A stretch of 64,000 bases of DNA from Mycobacterium sp. (GTDB lineage Bacteria; Actinomycetota; Actinomycetes; Mycobacteriales; Mycobacteriaceae), in assembly GCF_004298145.1 (NCBI RefSeq), contig NZ_SCRH01000046.1, positions 1 to 64,000 of the forward strand. The letters run 5' to 3'. Each line of letters starts with the position of its first letter. Position 1 is the first letter of the stretch. Positions 57,772 to 64,000 of this stretch are shown here, one piece after another. The notes beneath the pieces were generated by a model. It ran no database searches. It had not been told where the DNA came from and was given only the letters and a program-made list of their open reading frames with translations. Both the position numbers and the translations under genes were made by a program.

Positions 57772-58584
57772 GTGAGGGTCGGGTTCGTCGGCGCGGGGCG
57801 GATGGGCCGCCCCATGGTGAGTCGTCTGGTCGCGGACGGTCACGACGTCCAAGTCTTGGGCCGCACCGCCGAAAAGGCCCGCGAACTCAAGAAACTGGGC
57901 GCGCGGGTCGTCGACGAAGCGGCGGACGCCAGCACGCACGCCGACGCGGTGGTGCTCTGTGTGTTCACCGACGAGCAGGTGCGCCAGGTATGCCTGGACG
58001 ACGGTTTGCTGACGAGCATGTCGTCGGGTTCGGTGCTGGTGGTGCACACCACCGCGAGTCCGAACACCATCGAGGCCATCGCCGCGCGCGCCCGCCACGT
58101 CGACGTCGTCGACGCCGCGGTCAGCGGGGGCCCGCACGACATCGCGGCCGGCCGGCTCACGCTGTTCGTGGGCGGTGCCGAGGCGGCGGTTGACCGGGTG
58201 CGGCCGCTGCTGGGCTGCTACGCCGATCCGGTCCTGTACGTCGGGCCCACCGGTGCCGGCCAGAAGGTGAAGCTGGTCAACAATGCCCTCTTCGCGGGAC
58301 AGATCGGACTGCTCGCGGAGGCAATCCGGCTGGGCGAGCGGCTCGGCGTGCCCGAATCGACGTTGCTGAGCGCACTCGGACACGGCAGCGCGGCCAGCCG
58401 CGTGCTGAACCTCGTCGCGGCAGGCGGGTCCGTCGCGTCGTTCATCGAGGTCGCCGGCGACTTCGTCGGCAAAGACGTGGCCGTCGTCCGCGATATCGCC
58501 GCGGAACTGGGCAGCGGCCTGGGCGCGCTGGGCGACGTCATCAAGACCTTCGAGTCTGAGCCGGCTGTCGCGAAGTTGGTTTGA
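57772..58584 (+). CDS. NAD(P)-dependent beta-hydroxyacid dehydrogenase, tandem copy 2
   Basis: 270 aa, GTG 57772. GFVGAGRMGRPMVSRLVADG, DAAVSGGPHDIAAGRLTLFV, GAGQKVKLVNNALFAGQIGL (Lys), FVGKDVAVVRDIAAELG. Co-linear paralogue of the preceding gene. Two members side by side may form a heterodimer or act on successive intermediates. Last gene of the 54.3-58.6 kb operon. Confidence 0.88.
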   Translation: MRVGFVGAGRMGRPMVSRLVADGHDVQVLGRTAEKARELKKLGARVVDEAADASTHADAVVLCVFTDEQVRQVCLDDGLLTSMSSGSVLVVHTTASPNTIEAIAARARHVDVVDAAVSGGPHDIAAGRLTLFVGGAEAAVDRVRPLLGCYADPVLYVGPTGAGQKVKLVNNALFAGQIGLLAEAIRLGERLGVPESTLLSALGHGSAASRVLNLVAAGGSVASFIEVAGDFVGKDVAVVRDIAAELGSGLGALGDVIKTFESEPAVAKLV

Positions 58585-58636
58585 AATGCCAGCGTTTTGG
58601 TCTTTCCGGTTCGTCACGAAGGTATTACCGTTAGCG

Positions 58637-58660
58637 TTACAGTCAGGGACTCCGCTGTAA
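58637..58660 (+). promoter_or_regulatory. TTACAG-N12-CTGTAA inverted repeat upstream of P450
   Basis: TTACAG (58637-58642) and CTGTAA (58655-58660) form a perfect inverted repeat with 12 nt between, 36 nt before GTG 58697. This spacing puts the arms two helical turns apart, usual for a dimeric regulator. It is unrelated to the GAGAAT family. Confidence 0.45.
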
Positions 58661-58696
58661 AGGTTTCAGCCCAACCTCGCCGCTGAGGAGGATTCA

Positions 58697-59902
58697 GTGA
58701 CAAAACCGAAAGTCGTCTTCGATCCGTACTCCGAGGACTACTTCAACAACCCGTTCGACATCTACCGGCAGATGCGCGAGGAAGCACCGCTGTATTACGA
58801 CGAAAAAGAGGATTTCTACGCGCTGACCCGCCATGACGACGTCTCGGCCGCGTTCAAGGACTTCGAGACGTATTCCTCGGCGCGCGGTTGCGACCTGGCC
58901 ATGGTGCGCCGGGGCATTGCCCCCGAGCAGAAGTCGATCATCTTCATGGATCCGCCGGAGCACCGCCACATGCGCAGCCTGCTCAACAAGGCGTTCACAC
59001 CCCGGGCGATTCAATCGCAGCGCGAGACCGTCATCGAGGTGATCGACAAGTACCTGGGCGCCGTCGACTCCGACAACTTCGACGTCGTACAGGACTTCTC
59101 CGGGCCGTTCCCGGTGGAAGTCATCACCCGGATGGCCGGGGTCCCGGAGGAATACCGCCAGCAGGTCCGCCACTGGATCGACACCAGCCTGCATCACGAA
59201 CCCGGGCAGATCGAGGTCAGCGAAGCCGGCATGCAGGCCAACATCGACACGGCGATGTATTACTTCGGACTGGTCCAGGAGCGGCGCGCGGAGCCGCAGG
59301 ACGACATGATCAGCAGGCTGATCGCGGCCGAAATCCCGGGCGAAGACGGTCAACTGCGCAAGCTCGACGACATCGAAATCTGCGGGTTCGCCACCCTTTT
59401 GGGCGGGGCGGGCGCCGAGACCGTCACCAAGCTGATGGGCAACGCGGCGGTGATCTTCGCCCGTCATCCCGACCAGTGGCAGAAGCTGCAGGACGATCGC
59501 GACAAGATCCCCGGGGCGGTGGAAGAGCTGCTGCGCTACGAGGGACCGGTGCAGTACAACGTCCGCTACACCCTCAAGGAGGCACACGTCACGGGTGGCG
59601 TGATTCCCGCAGGCAAACCGGTGTTCCTGTGCGGCGCCGCAGCGAACCGCGACCCGGAGGCCTTCACCGACGCCGACACCTTCGACATCGAGCGTGACCA
59701 GACCGAGGCACAACACCTCGGTCTCGGGTACGGGATTCACAGCTGCCTCGGTGCCGCACTGGCCCGCATGGAAAGCAGGATCGCGCTGGAGAGGTTGCTC
59801 GACTTCATGCCGCGCTACGAGGTGGACTGGGCCGGATGCACACGGGTGAACATGCAAAACGTCGCGGGCTGGAAGAACGTGCCCGTCAAGGTGCTGCGAT
59901 GA
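58697..59902 (+). CDS. Cytochrome P450, ferredoxin-linked
   Basis: 401-aa P450, start GTG 58697 with GAGGAGG upstream. I-helix LGGAGAETVTKL (about 235-246; Val where Thr is more common after ET), ExxR in VEELLRYEGPVQ, haem motif LGYGIHSCLGAALA with Cys350. Short loops typical of class I bacterial enzymes. Ferredoxin gene overlaps its stop (ATGA), so donor and oxygenase are made together. Not close to the other three P450s. Substrate unknown. Confidence 0.92.
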   Translation: MTKPKVVFDPYSEDYFNNPFDIYRQMREEAPLYYDEKEDFYALTRHDDVSAAFKDFETYSSARGCDLAMVRRGIAPEQKSIIFMDPPEHRHMRSLLNKAFTPRAIQSQRETVIEVIDKYLGAVDSDNFDVVQDFSGPFPVEVITRMAGVPEEYRQQVRHWIDTSLHHEPGQIEVSEAGMQANIDTAMYYFGLVQERRAEPQDDMISRLIAAEIPGEDGQLRKLDDIEICGFATLLGGAGAETVTKLMGNAAVIFARHPDQWQKLQDDRDKIPGAVEELLRYEGPVQYNVRYTLKEAHVTGGVIPAGKPVFLCGAAANRDPEAFTDADTFDIERDQTEAQHLGLGYGIHSCLGAALARMESRIALERLLDFMPRYEVDWAGCTRVNMQNVAGWKNVPVKVLR

Positions 59903-60090
59903 GGGTCGAAGTCGACCTTGGGCTGTGCGAGGCAAACGGGATATGCATGGGAATCAACGCGGAGGTCTTCGATCTCGGCGAAGATGACGTGCTGAGGATT
60001 CTCAAGCCGGAAATCACGCCGGAGACCGAGAAGGATGTACGCGAAGCCGTTCGCCAATGCCCCCGTCAGGCGCTGTCGATCAAGGAATAG
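59899..60090 (+). CDS. 3Fe-4S type ferredoxin, partner of preceding P450
   Basis: 63 aa; ATG 59899 overlaps the P450 stop by 4 nt. CEANGIC (C-x2-N-x2-C) and QCPRQALSI are the cluster residues, with Asn at the variable position. Acidic surface (DLGEDDV, TPETEKD). Probably transfers electrons to the P450 at 58697. Confidence 0.92.
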   Translation: MRVEVDLGLCEANGICMGINAEVFDLGEDDVLRILKPEITPETEKDVREAVRQCPRQALSIKE

Positions 60091-60114
60091 CGATCAGCTG
60101 CTCGCCGAAGGTAT

Positions 60115-60399
60115 TTAGAACCCAGCGATAATGACCGCATTGCAGTCGGCCGCCGCCTGGCGCAGTTTCGCCGCCTTTTGATAGCCCTCGGACTCATACC
60201 ACGCCCGCGCAGCATCCACCGACTCGAATTCCAGCACGACGGTCTGGTCGCCGTGCCAGGCGCCTTCCATGACTTTGGGTGCCGTGTCCACCGCGAGAAC
60301 GGTGGCGCCGCTCATCGCTGATCCGGCGGCCTGGGCATAGGCCTTCATGCCCTCCGGGTCTTTGATGGCTTCGGTGAGGATGACATATCCTTTAGCCAC
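60115..60399 (-). CDS. DUF1330 family dimeric alpha/beta-barrel protein
   Basis: 94 aa, start GTG 60399 with AGGGAG upstream. MAKGYVILTEAIKDPEGMKA, then YAQAAGSAM, the central DQTVVLEFESVDAARAWYES and a final NAVIIAGF match DUF1330. These small proteins form ferredoxin-like dimers; no reaction is established for them. It follows the ferredoxin at 60432-60620 on the same strand by 32 nt, so it may be the third gene of the P450-ferredoxin operon. Confidence 0.88.
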   Translation of the reverse strand: MAKGYVILTEAIKDPEGMKAYAQAAGSAMSGATVLAVDTAPKVMEGAWHGDQTVVLEFESVDAARAWYESEGYQKAAKLRQAAADCNAVIIAGF

Positions 60400-60431
60400 T
60401 GAAGAATCTCCCTACTCGCCTGAGTGTTTGG

Positions 60432-60620
60432 TTACTTCTCGCTGATCGCTTGCTCGGGACAGCATTTGATGGCCTCTTGCACAGCGGCCTCCAATTCCGT
60501 TGGGACATCGGTGTCTATCGCCACCGAATAACCATCCTCGGTCAGGCTGAACACCTCCGGGCACAGCATCGTACATACGCCGTGACCGCAGCACCGCTCG
60601 TCGTCGACCCAGACCTTCAT
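60432..60620 (-). CDS. 3Fe-4S type ferredoxin, partner of P450 at 60617
   Basis: 62 aa; ATG 60620 overlaps the P450 stop by 4 nt. CCGHGVC (C-x2-H-x2-C) and KCCPEQAI, His at the variable position as in the ferredoxin at 34043. Contains extra Cys next to cluster ligands (CC twice) and TMLCPEVF. Probable electron donor of the upstream P450. Confidence 0.92.
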   Translation of the reverse strand: MKVWVDDERCCGHGVCTMLCPEVFSLTEDGYSVAIDTDVPTELEAAVQEAIKCCPEQAISEK

Positions 60621-61891
60621 GGCAGCGTGAACTCCAGGTGCAATTCGGTCAGGCCACGCAGGATGTACGTCGGAACGTATTGGTAGCGGCGGTCATTCGC
60701 CGGACCGTGCATGTTCTCGTCGATCCTGATGTCGGTCGTGCGGTCGAGCAGCCGCTCGATCGCGACCCGGGTTTCGGCTCGTGCCAGCGGCGCGCCCGGG
60801 CAGCTGTGGATGCCCCGCCCGAACGAGATGTGCTGGCGGGCGTTCTTGCGGCCCGGATCAAAGGTGCTGGGGTCCTCGAACCGGCGCGGATCACGGTTGG
60901 CCGCCGCCTGCACAATCATCACGGTGGTGCCCGCCGGCAGGTCGACACCGCCGACATTGACGGGCACCCGGTTCATCCGGAAGTCGCCCTTCACCGGACT
61001 CTCGTGCCGCAGCGACTCCTCGATGAAGTTGGGAATCAGGCTGCGGTCCTTGCGCAACTGCGCCTGGATGTCGGGGCGCTCCCCCAGGGTCTGCAGCGCG
61101 GCACCGAGCAGCCGCACGGTGGTCTCCTGGCCCGCCGAGAAGACGTTGCTGGCGACCCGCGCCACGTCTTCGGCCTCAGGCATGGAGCCGTCGGGGTAGG
61201 TGGCGGTGGCCAAACCGGTCAGTACGTCGTCGCGGGGCTCACGGCGACGGTCGGCCACGTAGTCGGAGAAAAGACCGTAGAGGAATTCCAGCGGGCTGTG
61301 GGCCAGCGATTCCTTGCCGGTGCCCCCGATGCCACCACCCGAGTGCTCGCGGATGCCTTTGACGAACTTGTCGCGATCTTCCATCGGCACGCCCAGCAGG
61401 TCGGCGATCACCAGCAGCGTGAACGGCCCGGCGAAGCCCTTGATCCATTCGCCGTGGCCGGGCGCCAGGAAGTCGTCGAGCGCCTGGTCGGCGAGCGCCC
61501 ACATGGCGTCCTCGTTCTCCTTGAGGCGCTTCGGGGTGATCAGCCGCATCAGCAGGGAGCGGTGGTTGGTGTGCGTCGGCGGGTCGAGCGTGGGCAGCTG
61601 GTCACTGAACGGCAGCTCGTCGCGATACTGCTCGATCAACCCGGTGACATCGTCACCCTCGAGCGGCACCGGAAAGCCGGGGAACGGGCCGGTCACCGAG
61701 ATGCAGGACGACCACGTCTCCGCGTCGTTGAGCACCGCGCATGCCTCGTCCCACCCGGTGATCATGGTGACGTCGTGGTGGCTTTCCCGCGTGACGGGGC
61801 ACCGCTGGCGCAGCGCCTCGTAGTAGGGGTACGGGTCGGCGATGAGCTCGCTGCCGCGGAAGAAGTCCAACTCGGAGAATTCGTTCGCCAT
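60617..61891 (-). CDS. Cytochrome P450, ferredoxin-linked, paralogue of 12226-13521
   Basis: 424 aa, start ATG 61891. AGQETT at 253-258, ExxR in EESLRHESPV, haem motif FGRGIHSCPGAPLA with Cys364. Residue positions and many segments (FFRGSELIADPYPYYEAL, TYPDGSMPEAEDV, PTYILRGLTELHLEF) match the P450 at 12226, so they belong to one family, possibly CYP189-like. Ferredoxin is coupled downstream. An imperfect operator copy lies 26 nt upstream. One of the two paralogues is thus with, and the other without, its own ferredoxin. Confidence 0.92.
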   Translation of the reverse strand: MANEFSELDFFRGSELIADPYPYYEALRQRCPVTRESHHDVTMITGWDEACAVLNDAETWSSCISVTGPFPGFPVPLEGDDVTGLIEQYRDELPFSDQLPTLDPPTHTNHRSLLMRLITPKRLKENEDAMWALADQALDDFLAPGHGEWIKGFAGPFTLLVIADLLGVPMEDRDKFVKGIREHSGGGIGGTGKESLAHSPLEFLYGLFSDYVADRRREPRDDVLTGLATATYPDGSMPEAEDVARVASNVFSAGQETTVRLLGAALQTLGERPDIQAQLRKDRSLIPNFIEESLRHESPVKGDFRMNRVPVNVGGVDLPAGTTVMIVQAAANRDPRRFEDPSTFDPGRKNARQHISFGRGIHSCPGAPLARAETRVAIERLLDRTTDIRIDENMHGPANDRRYQYVPTYILRGLTELHLEFTLP

Positions 61892-61917
61892 CTCCTGCTC
61901 CTTGAATCTCGGCTAGT

Positions 61918-61932
61918 GAGAACGTGCCTCTC
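61918..61932 (-). promoter_or_regulatory. GAGAAT-type motif at P450-ferredoxin promoter
   Basis: GAGAACGTGCCTCTC, 9-10 of 12 arm positions, 26 nt upstream of ATG 61891, the same distance class as 9628 and 41356. No clear -10 box inside it. The weakest of the retained copies. Confidence 0.45.
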
Positions 61933-62058
61933 GCAGATGAGTATTACATTTCCATAGGGCGTGGTCGTCGTCAACGCGGGGTCCCGCCCCGAACGCCGAA
62001 ACGGGCGGCAAATCGACCGGACGGCATTCGCCGTGCGGCGCGCCTCCGGCCACGCCGG

Positions 62059-62577
62059 TCAGCTGGCGGGCACCAGATCGGCAGCGACCGACGGCCACGC
62101 CAAAAGCCCGCTCCGGAATGTCTCGACGTGGCCCACGGGGATGTGCGGGGCCCCACCGACATTCGAGGCGGCCGCCAGGGCCTGGGCCTTGAACGTCCGC
62201 GCGGCCATGCTCAGCTGGTGTTGCACCAGGCCGACGCTGTCATCGAGTTCGGAGGGCCAGTTCTCCCCCCAAAGCGTGACCTCGGTGACGCCGTGATCGA
62301 GGGCCTGCAGCACGCCCTGGCGCACCCGCGGATCGCAGCCGAACAGATCGGCCGCGGCCGCCAGCGCCTGCGGACGGGGGCGCGGTTGCGCCGACGTCAG
62401 GGCGTCCTCGAGGTCGAGCACTTGGGCGCCGACGATCTGCAGGGGCCGGTCATCGGGGTGGTCCGCGACAAGCACGGTGACGTCCCACCCCGCCATCGAC
62501 CGGTCGAAGATCCAGCCGCCGGCGAATCTCACCACGTCGATGACGGTGGCGGCGACGACGTCGAGTCGGTATCTCAT
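62059..62577 (-). CDS. Conserved hypothetical protein coupled to TetR gene
   Basis: 172 aa from ATG 62577, overlapping the TetR stop by 4 nt. RYRLDVVAATVIDVVRFAGG, then WIFDRSMAGWDVTVLVADHP near the N-terminus suggests a nucleotide-binding-like alpha/beta fold; middle ALAAAADLFGCDPRVRQGVL, then QALDHGVTEVTLWGEN. No cofactor motif. Proteins of this type sit beside TetR genes in mycobacteria, but I know no function. The gap 61892-62058 contains only the operator copy. Confidence 0.7.
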   Translation of the reverse strand: MRYRLDVVAATVIDVVRFAGGWIFDRSMAGWDVTVLVADHPDDRPLQIVGAQVLDLEDALTSAQPRPRPQALAAAADLFGCDPRVRQGVLQALDHGVTEVTLWGENWPSELDDSVGLVQHQLSMAARTFKAQALAAASNVGGAPHIPVGHVETFRSGLLAWPSVAADLVPAS

Positions 62578-63188
62578 GTCGTCCCGGGTCTCTTCGGGGG
62601 CGCGAAGTCCCGCGCCAGTGTCTCGGCGTACTGCTTGAACACCGCGGGTAGCGGTATCGAAGGATCGAGCAACCATGTGGTTTCCATTCCGTGGACGAAG
62701 GCGAGGATTTCTACTGCCTTGACGGCGGGGTCTATGTCTTCGCGGTACCGGCCGTCGGCCTGACCGCGCCGGATCAGATCGGCGACGATGTCGGTCGCGG
62801 CGCGATGCCTGGCCAGCATGCGGTCGTGCAGCGGAGCCTCGGGAAGGATGCTCTCGACCAGCAGGACCGTGAACGTGCCCACCAGTTCGGGGGCCCGGTG
62901 AAATCGGTCGGCAACCTGGGTGATCTGGTCGATAAGGTCGCCGGTCCGGTCGGCATGGGTGTCGTCATCGAGGTCGCGGGCATCGAGCACGGCGTGCAGC
63001 AGCTGGTCCTTCGATTCGAAGTGATGCAGCAGCCCCGCGGGCGTGACCCCGGCTTCACCGGCGATCTGGGCGAGCGTCGTGCTGCGCCAGCCATTGCGGG
63101 TGAGGAGTCGTTGGGCGACTTCGAGGATCCGCTGCTTGCGGTCCTCACCCTTGGCGAGAAGCGTGTCGTAACGCCGTGCGACGGCCAC
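62574..63188 (-). CDS. TetR-family transcriptional regulator
   Basis: 204 aa, start GTG 63188. DNA-binding domain: KQRILEVAQRLLTRNGWRST, then TLAQIAGEAGVTPAGLLHHF with recognition helix PAGLLHHF. Helical ligand domain with HRAATDIVADLIRRGQADGR. It lies downstream of a thiolase gene on the same strand; an imperfect 24-bp palindrome in the gap (63222-63245) is a good autoregulatory operator. Confidence 0.9.
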   Translation of the reverse strand: MAVARRYDTLLAKGEDRKQRILEVAQRLLTRNGWRSTTLAQIAGEAGVTPAGLLHHFESKDQLLHAVLDARDLDDDTHADRTGDLIDQITQVADRFHRAPELVGTFTVLLVESILPEAPLHDRMLARHRAATDIVADLIRRGQADGRYREDIDPAVKAVEILAFVHGMETTWLLDPSIPLPAVFKQYAETLARDFAPPKRPGTT

Positions 63189-63221
63189 CGGACTCCTTTG
63201 GTGCGATTGGCGGGCTGAACC

Positions 63222-63245
63222 AACCTAGTGAACACACAGTAGGTT
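63222..63245. promoter_or_regulatory. Imperfect 24-bp palindrome upstream of TetR gene
   Basis: Arms AACCTA (63222-63227) and TAGGTT (63240-63245) are perfect, with further symmetric TG/CA inside (AACCTA-x-TG and CA-x-TAGGTT). It lies 34 nt upstream of the TetR start. Size and position suit a TetR dimer-pair operator. Confidence 0.6.
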
Positions 63246-63302
63246 AGTTTGACCGGTGTGACAAGGGTCACCCGGCGGTGGTTTTTTCCAGGGGCAGCGC
63301 TG

Positions 63303-64000
63303 CTAGCCGACGAGCTCGACCAGCGTCGCGTTGGCGGTGCCGCCGCCCTCGCACATGGTCTGCAACCCGTAACGAATCCCGTTGTCGCGCATGTGATGCA
63401 CCATGCGGGTCATCAGCACGGCGCCCGAGGCGCCCAGCGGGTGTCCCAGCGCGATGGCGCCGCCCAGCGGATTCATCCGAGCGGGGTGCGCCCCGGTCTC
63501 CGCCAGCCACGCCAACGGCACCGGCGCGAAGGCCTCGTTGACCTCGAACACCCCCACGTCGGAAAGCGGGACGCCCGCCTTGTTCAGCACCTTCTCGGTG
63601 GCCGGGATGGGGCCGGTGAGCATGAGCACCGGATCGGCCCCGGTGACAGCGCCCGCCAGGTACCGCACGATCGGGGTCAGGCCCAGCTCGACCGCCATCT
63701 CGGCGGTGGTCACCAGTAACGCGGCGGCACCGTCGGAGATCTGCGAGGAATTACCGGCATGGATCACGCCGTCCTCGGCGAAGGCCGGCTTGAGCGCGGC
63801 CAGCTTTTCCACGCTGCTTCCGCGCCGCACGCCCTCGTCGGCGGCCACGACGCTGTTCTCGGCTCCGTCGACGAACACCGGCACGATCTGGTCGATGAAT
63901 GCGCCGCCGTCCTGGGCCGCGGCGGCCCGCTCGTGGGACTCGACGCTGTATTCGTCGAGCCGGGTGCGGGAGAGGCCCCACTTCTTGGCGATCATCTCCG
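63303..64000 (-). CDS. Acetyl-CoA acetyltransferase (thiolase), 5' end cut by window edge
   Basis: C-terminal 232 or so residues of a thiolase; the N-terminus with the nucleophilic Cys lies beyond the right edge. Seen are AAGNSSQISDGAAAL-like HAGNSSQISDGAAALLV, MLTGPIPATEKVLNKAG, EVNEAFAPVPLAW, the catalytic GHPLGASGAVL and the final CEGGGTANATLVEL (CxGGG) motif. The complete C-terminal motifs indicate an active degradative thiolase. It could perform the final cleavage in the pathway encoded to its left (inference). Same strand as the TetR gene that follows. Confidence 0.9.
   Translation of the reverse strand, partial: EMIAKKWGLSRTRLDEYSVESHERAAAAQDGGAFIDQIVPVFVDGAENSVVAADEGVRRGSSVEKLAALKPAFAEDGVIHAGNSSQISDGAAALLVTTAEMAVELGLTPIVRYLAGAVTGADPVLMLTGPIPATEKVLNKAGVPLSDVGVFEVNEAFAPVPLAWLAETGAHPARMNPLGGAIALGHPLGASGAVLMTRMVHHMRDNGIRYGLQTMCEGGGTANATLVELVG

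Noticed and set aside
60638..61957. Long plus-strand open frame of 439 codons antisense to the P450
   Set aside because: Composition is Arg/Val/Asp-rich shadow coding of a high-GC gene; the opposite strand has a complete P450 with all motifs.

Overview
The window is 64 kb of high-GC actinobacterial DNA from a Mycobacterium, most likely a slow-growing non-tuberculous species. The left end preserves the M. tuberculosis gene order Rv0859 to Rv0853c, inverted: fadA, dapC, two SRPBCC genes, a broken far, a third SRPBCC gene and the 2-keto-acid decarboxylase. Other mycobacterial marks are a complete mce operon with Mce-associated genes, many P450s, a mycofactocin-type SDR, F420-type and LpqH-type proteins, and a MIRU-like tandem repeat. 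I see no tRNA, rRNA, insertion sequence, prophage or CRISPR array.

Layout. 0-6 kb: conserved fadA/dapC/SRPBCC/kdc block. 6-12 kb: a translationally coupled operon (amidohydrolase, FadD3-like CoA ligase, unknown protein, Bfd-like ferredoxin), an LpqH-like lipoprotein, an enoyl-CoA hydratase, a secreted MmpS-like protein and a TetR regulator divergent from a P450. 13.5-16.7 kb: a membrane cassette with cytochrome oxidase III/IV-like (NorE/NorF-like) proteins but no catalytic subunit, divergent from a TetR gene across a perfect palindrome. 16.7-29 kb: small exported proteins, two Mce-associated proteins and a full yrbEA-yrbEB-mceA-F operon. 29-37.6 kb: CoA-transferase and aldehyde dehydrogenase diverging from an SDR, mycofactocin-type SDR, ferredoxin and P450 run, followed by a second exported-protein/Mce-associated set. 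37.8-51 kb: membrane esterase, heteromeric acyl-CoA dehydrogenase pair, nitroreductase, CMD protein, 3 x 56 bp repeat, beta-hydroxyacid dehydrogenase, two amidohydrolases, Rieske ferredoxin, alpha/beta hydrolase, NuoF-like flavoprotein, ferredoxin and a further acyl-CoA dehydrogenase. 51-64 kb: LLM-type oxidoreductase, epimerase-like protein, a DUF35-thiolase fusion resembling a single-chain steroid side-chain retro-aldolase, two tandem dehydrogenases, two P450-ferredoxin pairs, a TetR gene and a thiolase cut by the window edge.

How it fits together (inference). From 6 to 62 kb the gene set reads as uptake and oxidative degradation of a bulky hydrophobic compound, steroid- or isoprenoid-like: Mce import, P450 hydroxylation with dedicated ferredoxins, alcohol and aldehyde oxidation, CoA activation, dehydrogenation, hydration, retro-aldol or thiolytic cleavage, and hydrolase or Rieske steps. 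The substrate is unknown.

The strongest unexplained signal is a recurring 15-bp inverted repeat, GAGAAT-N3-ATTCTC. Two copies are perfect (9628-9642 and 41356-41370) and several others are near-perfect. They lie shortly upstream of the catabolic transcription units, usually overlapping a plausible -10 box. It looks like the operator of a window-wide regulon. None of the three TetR genes here has it as its own upstream palindrome.
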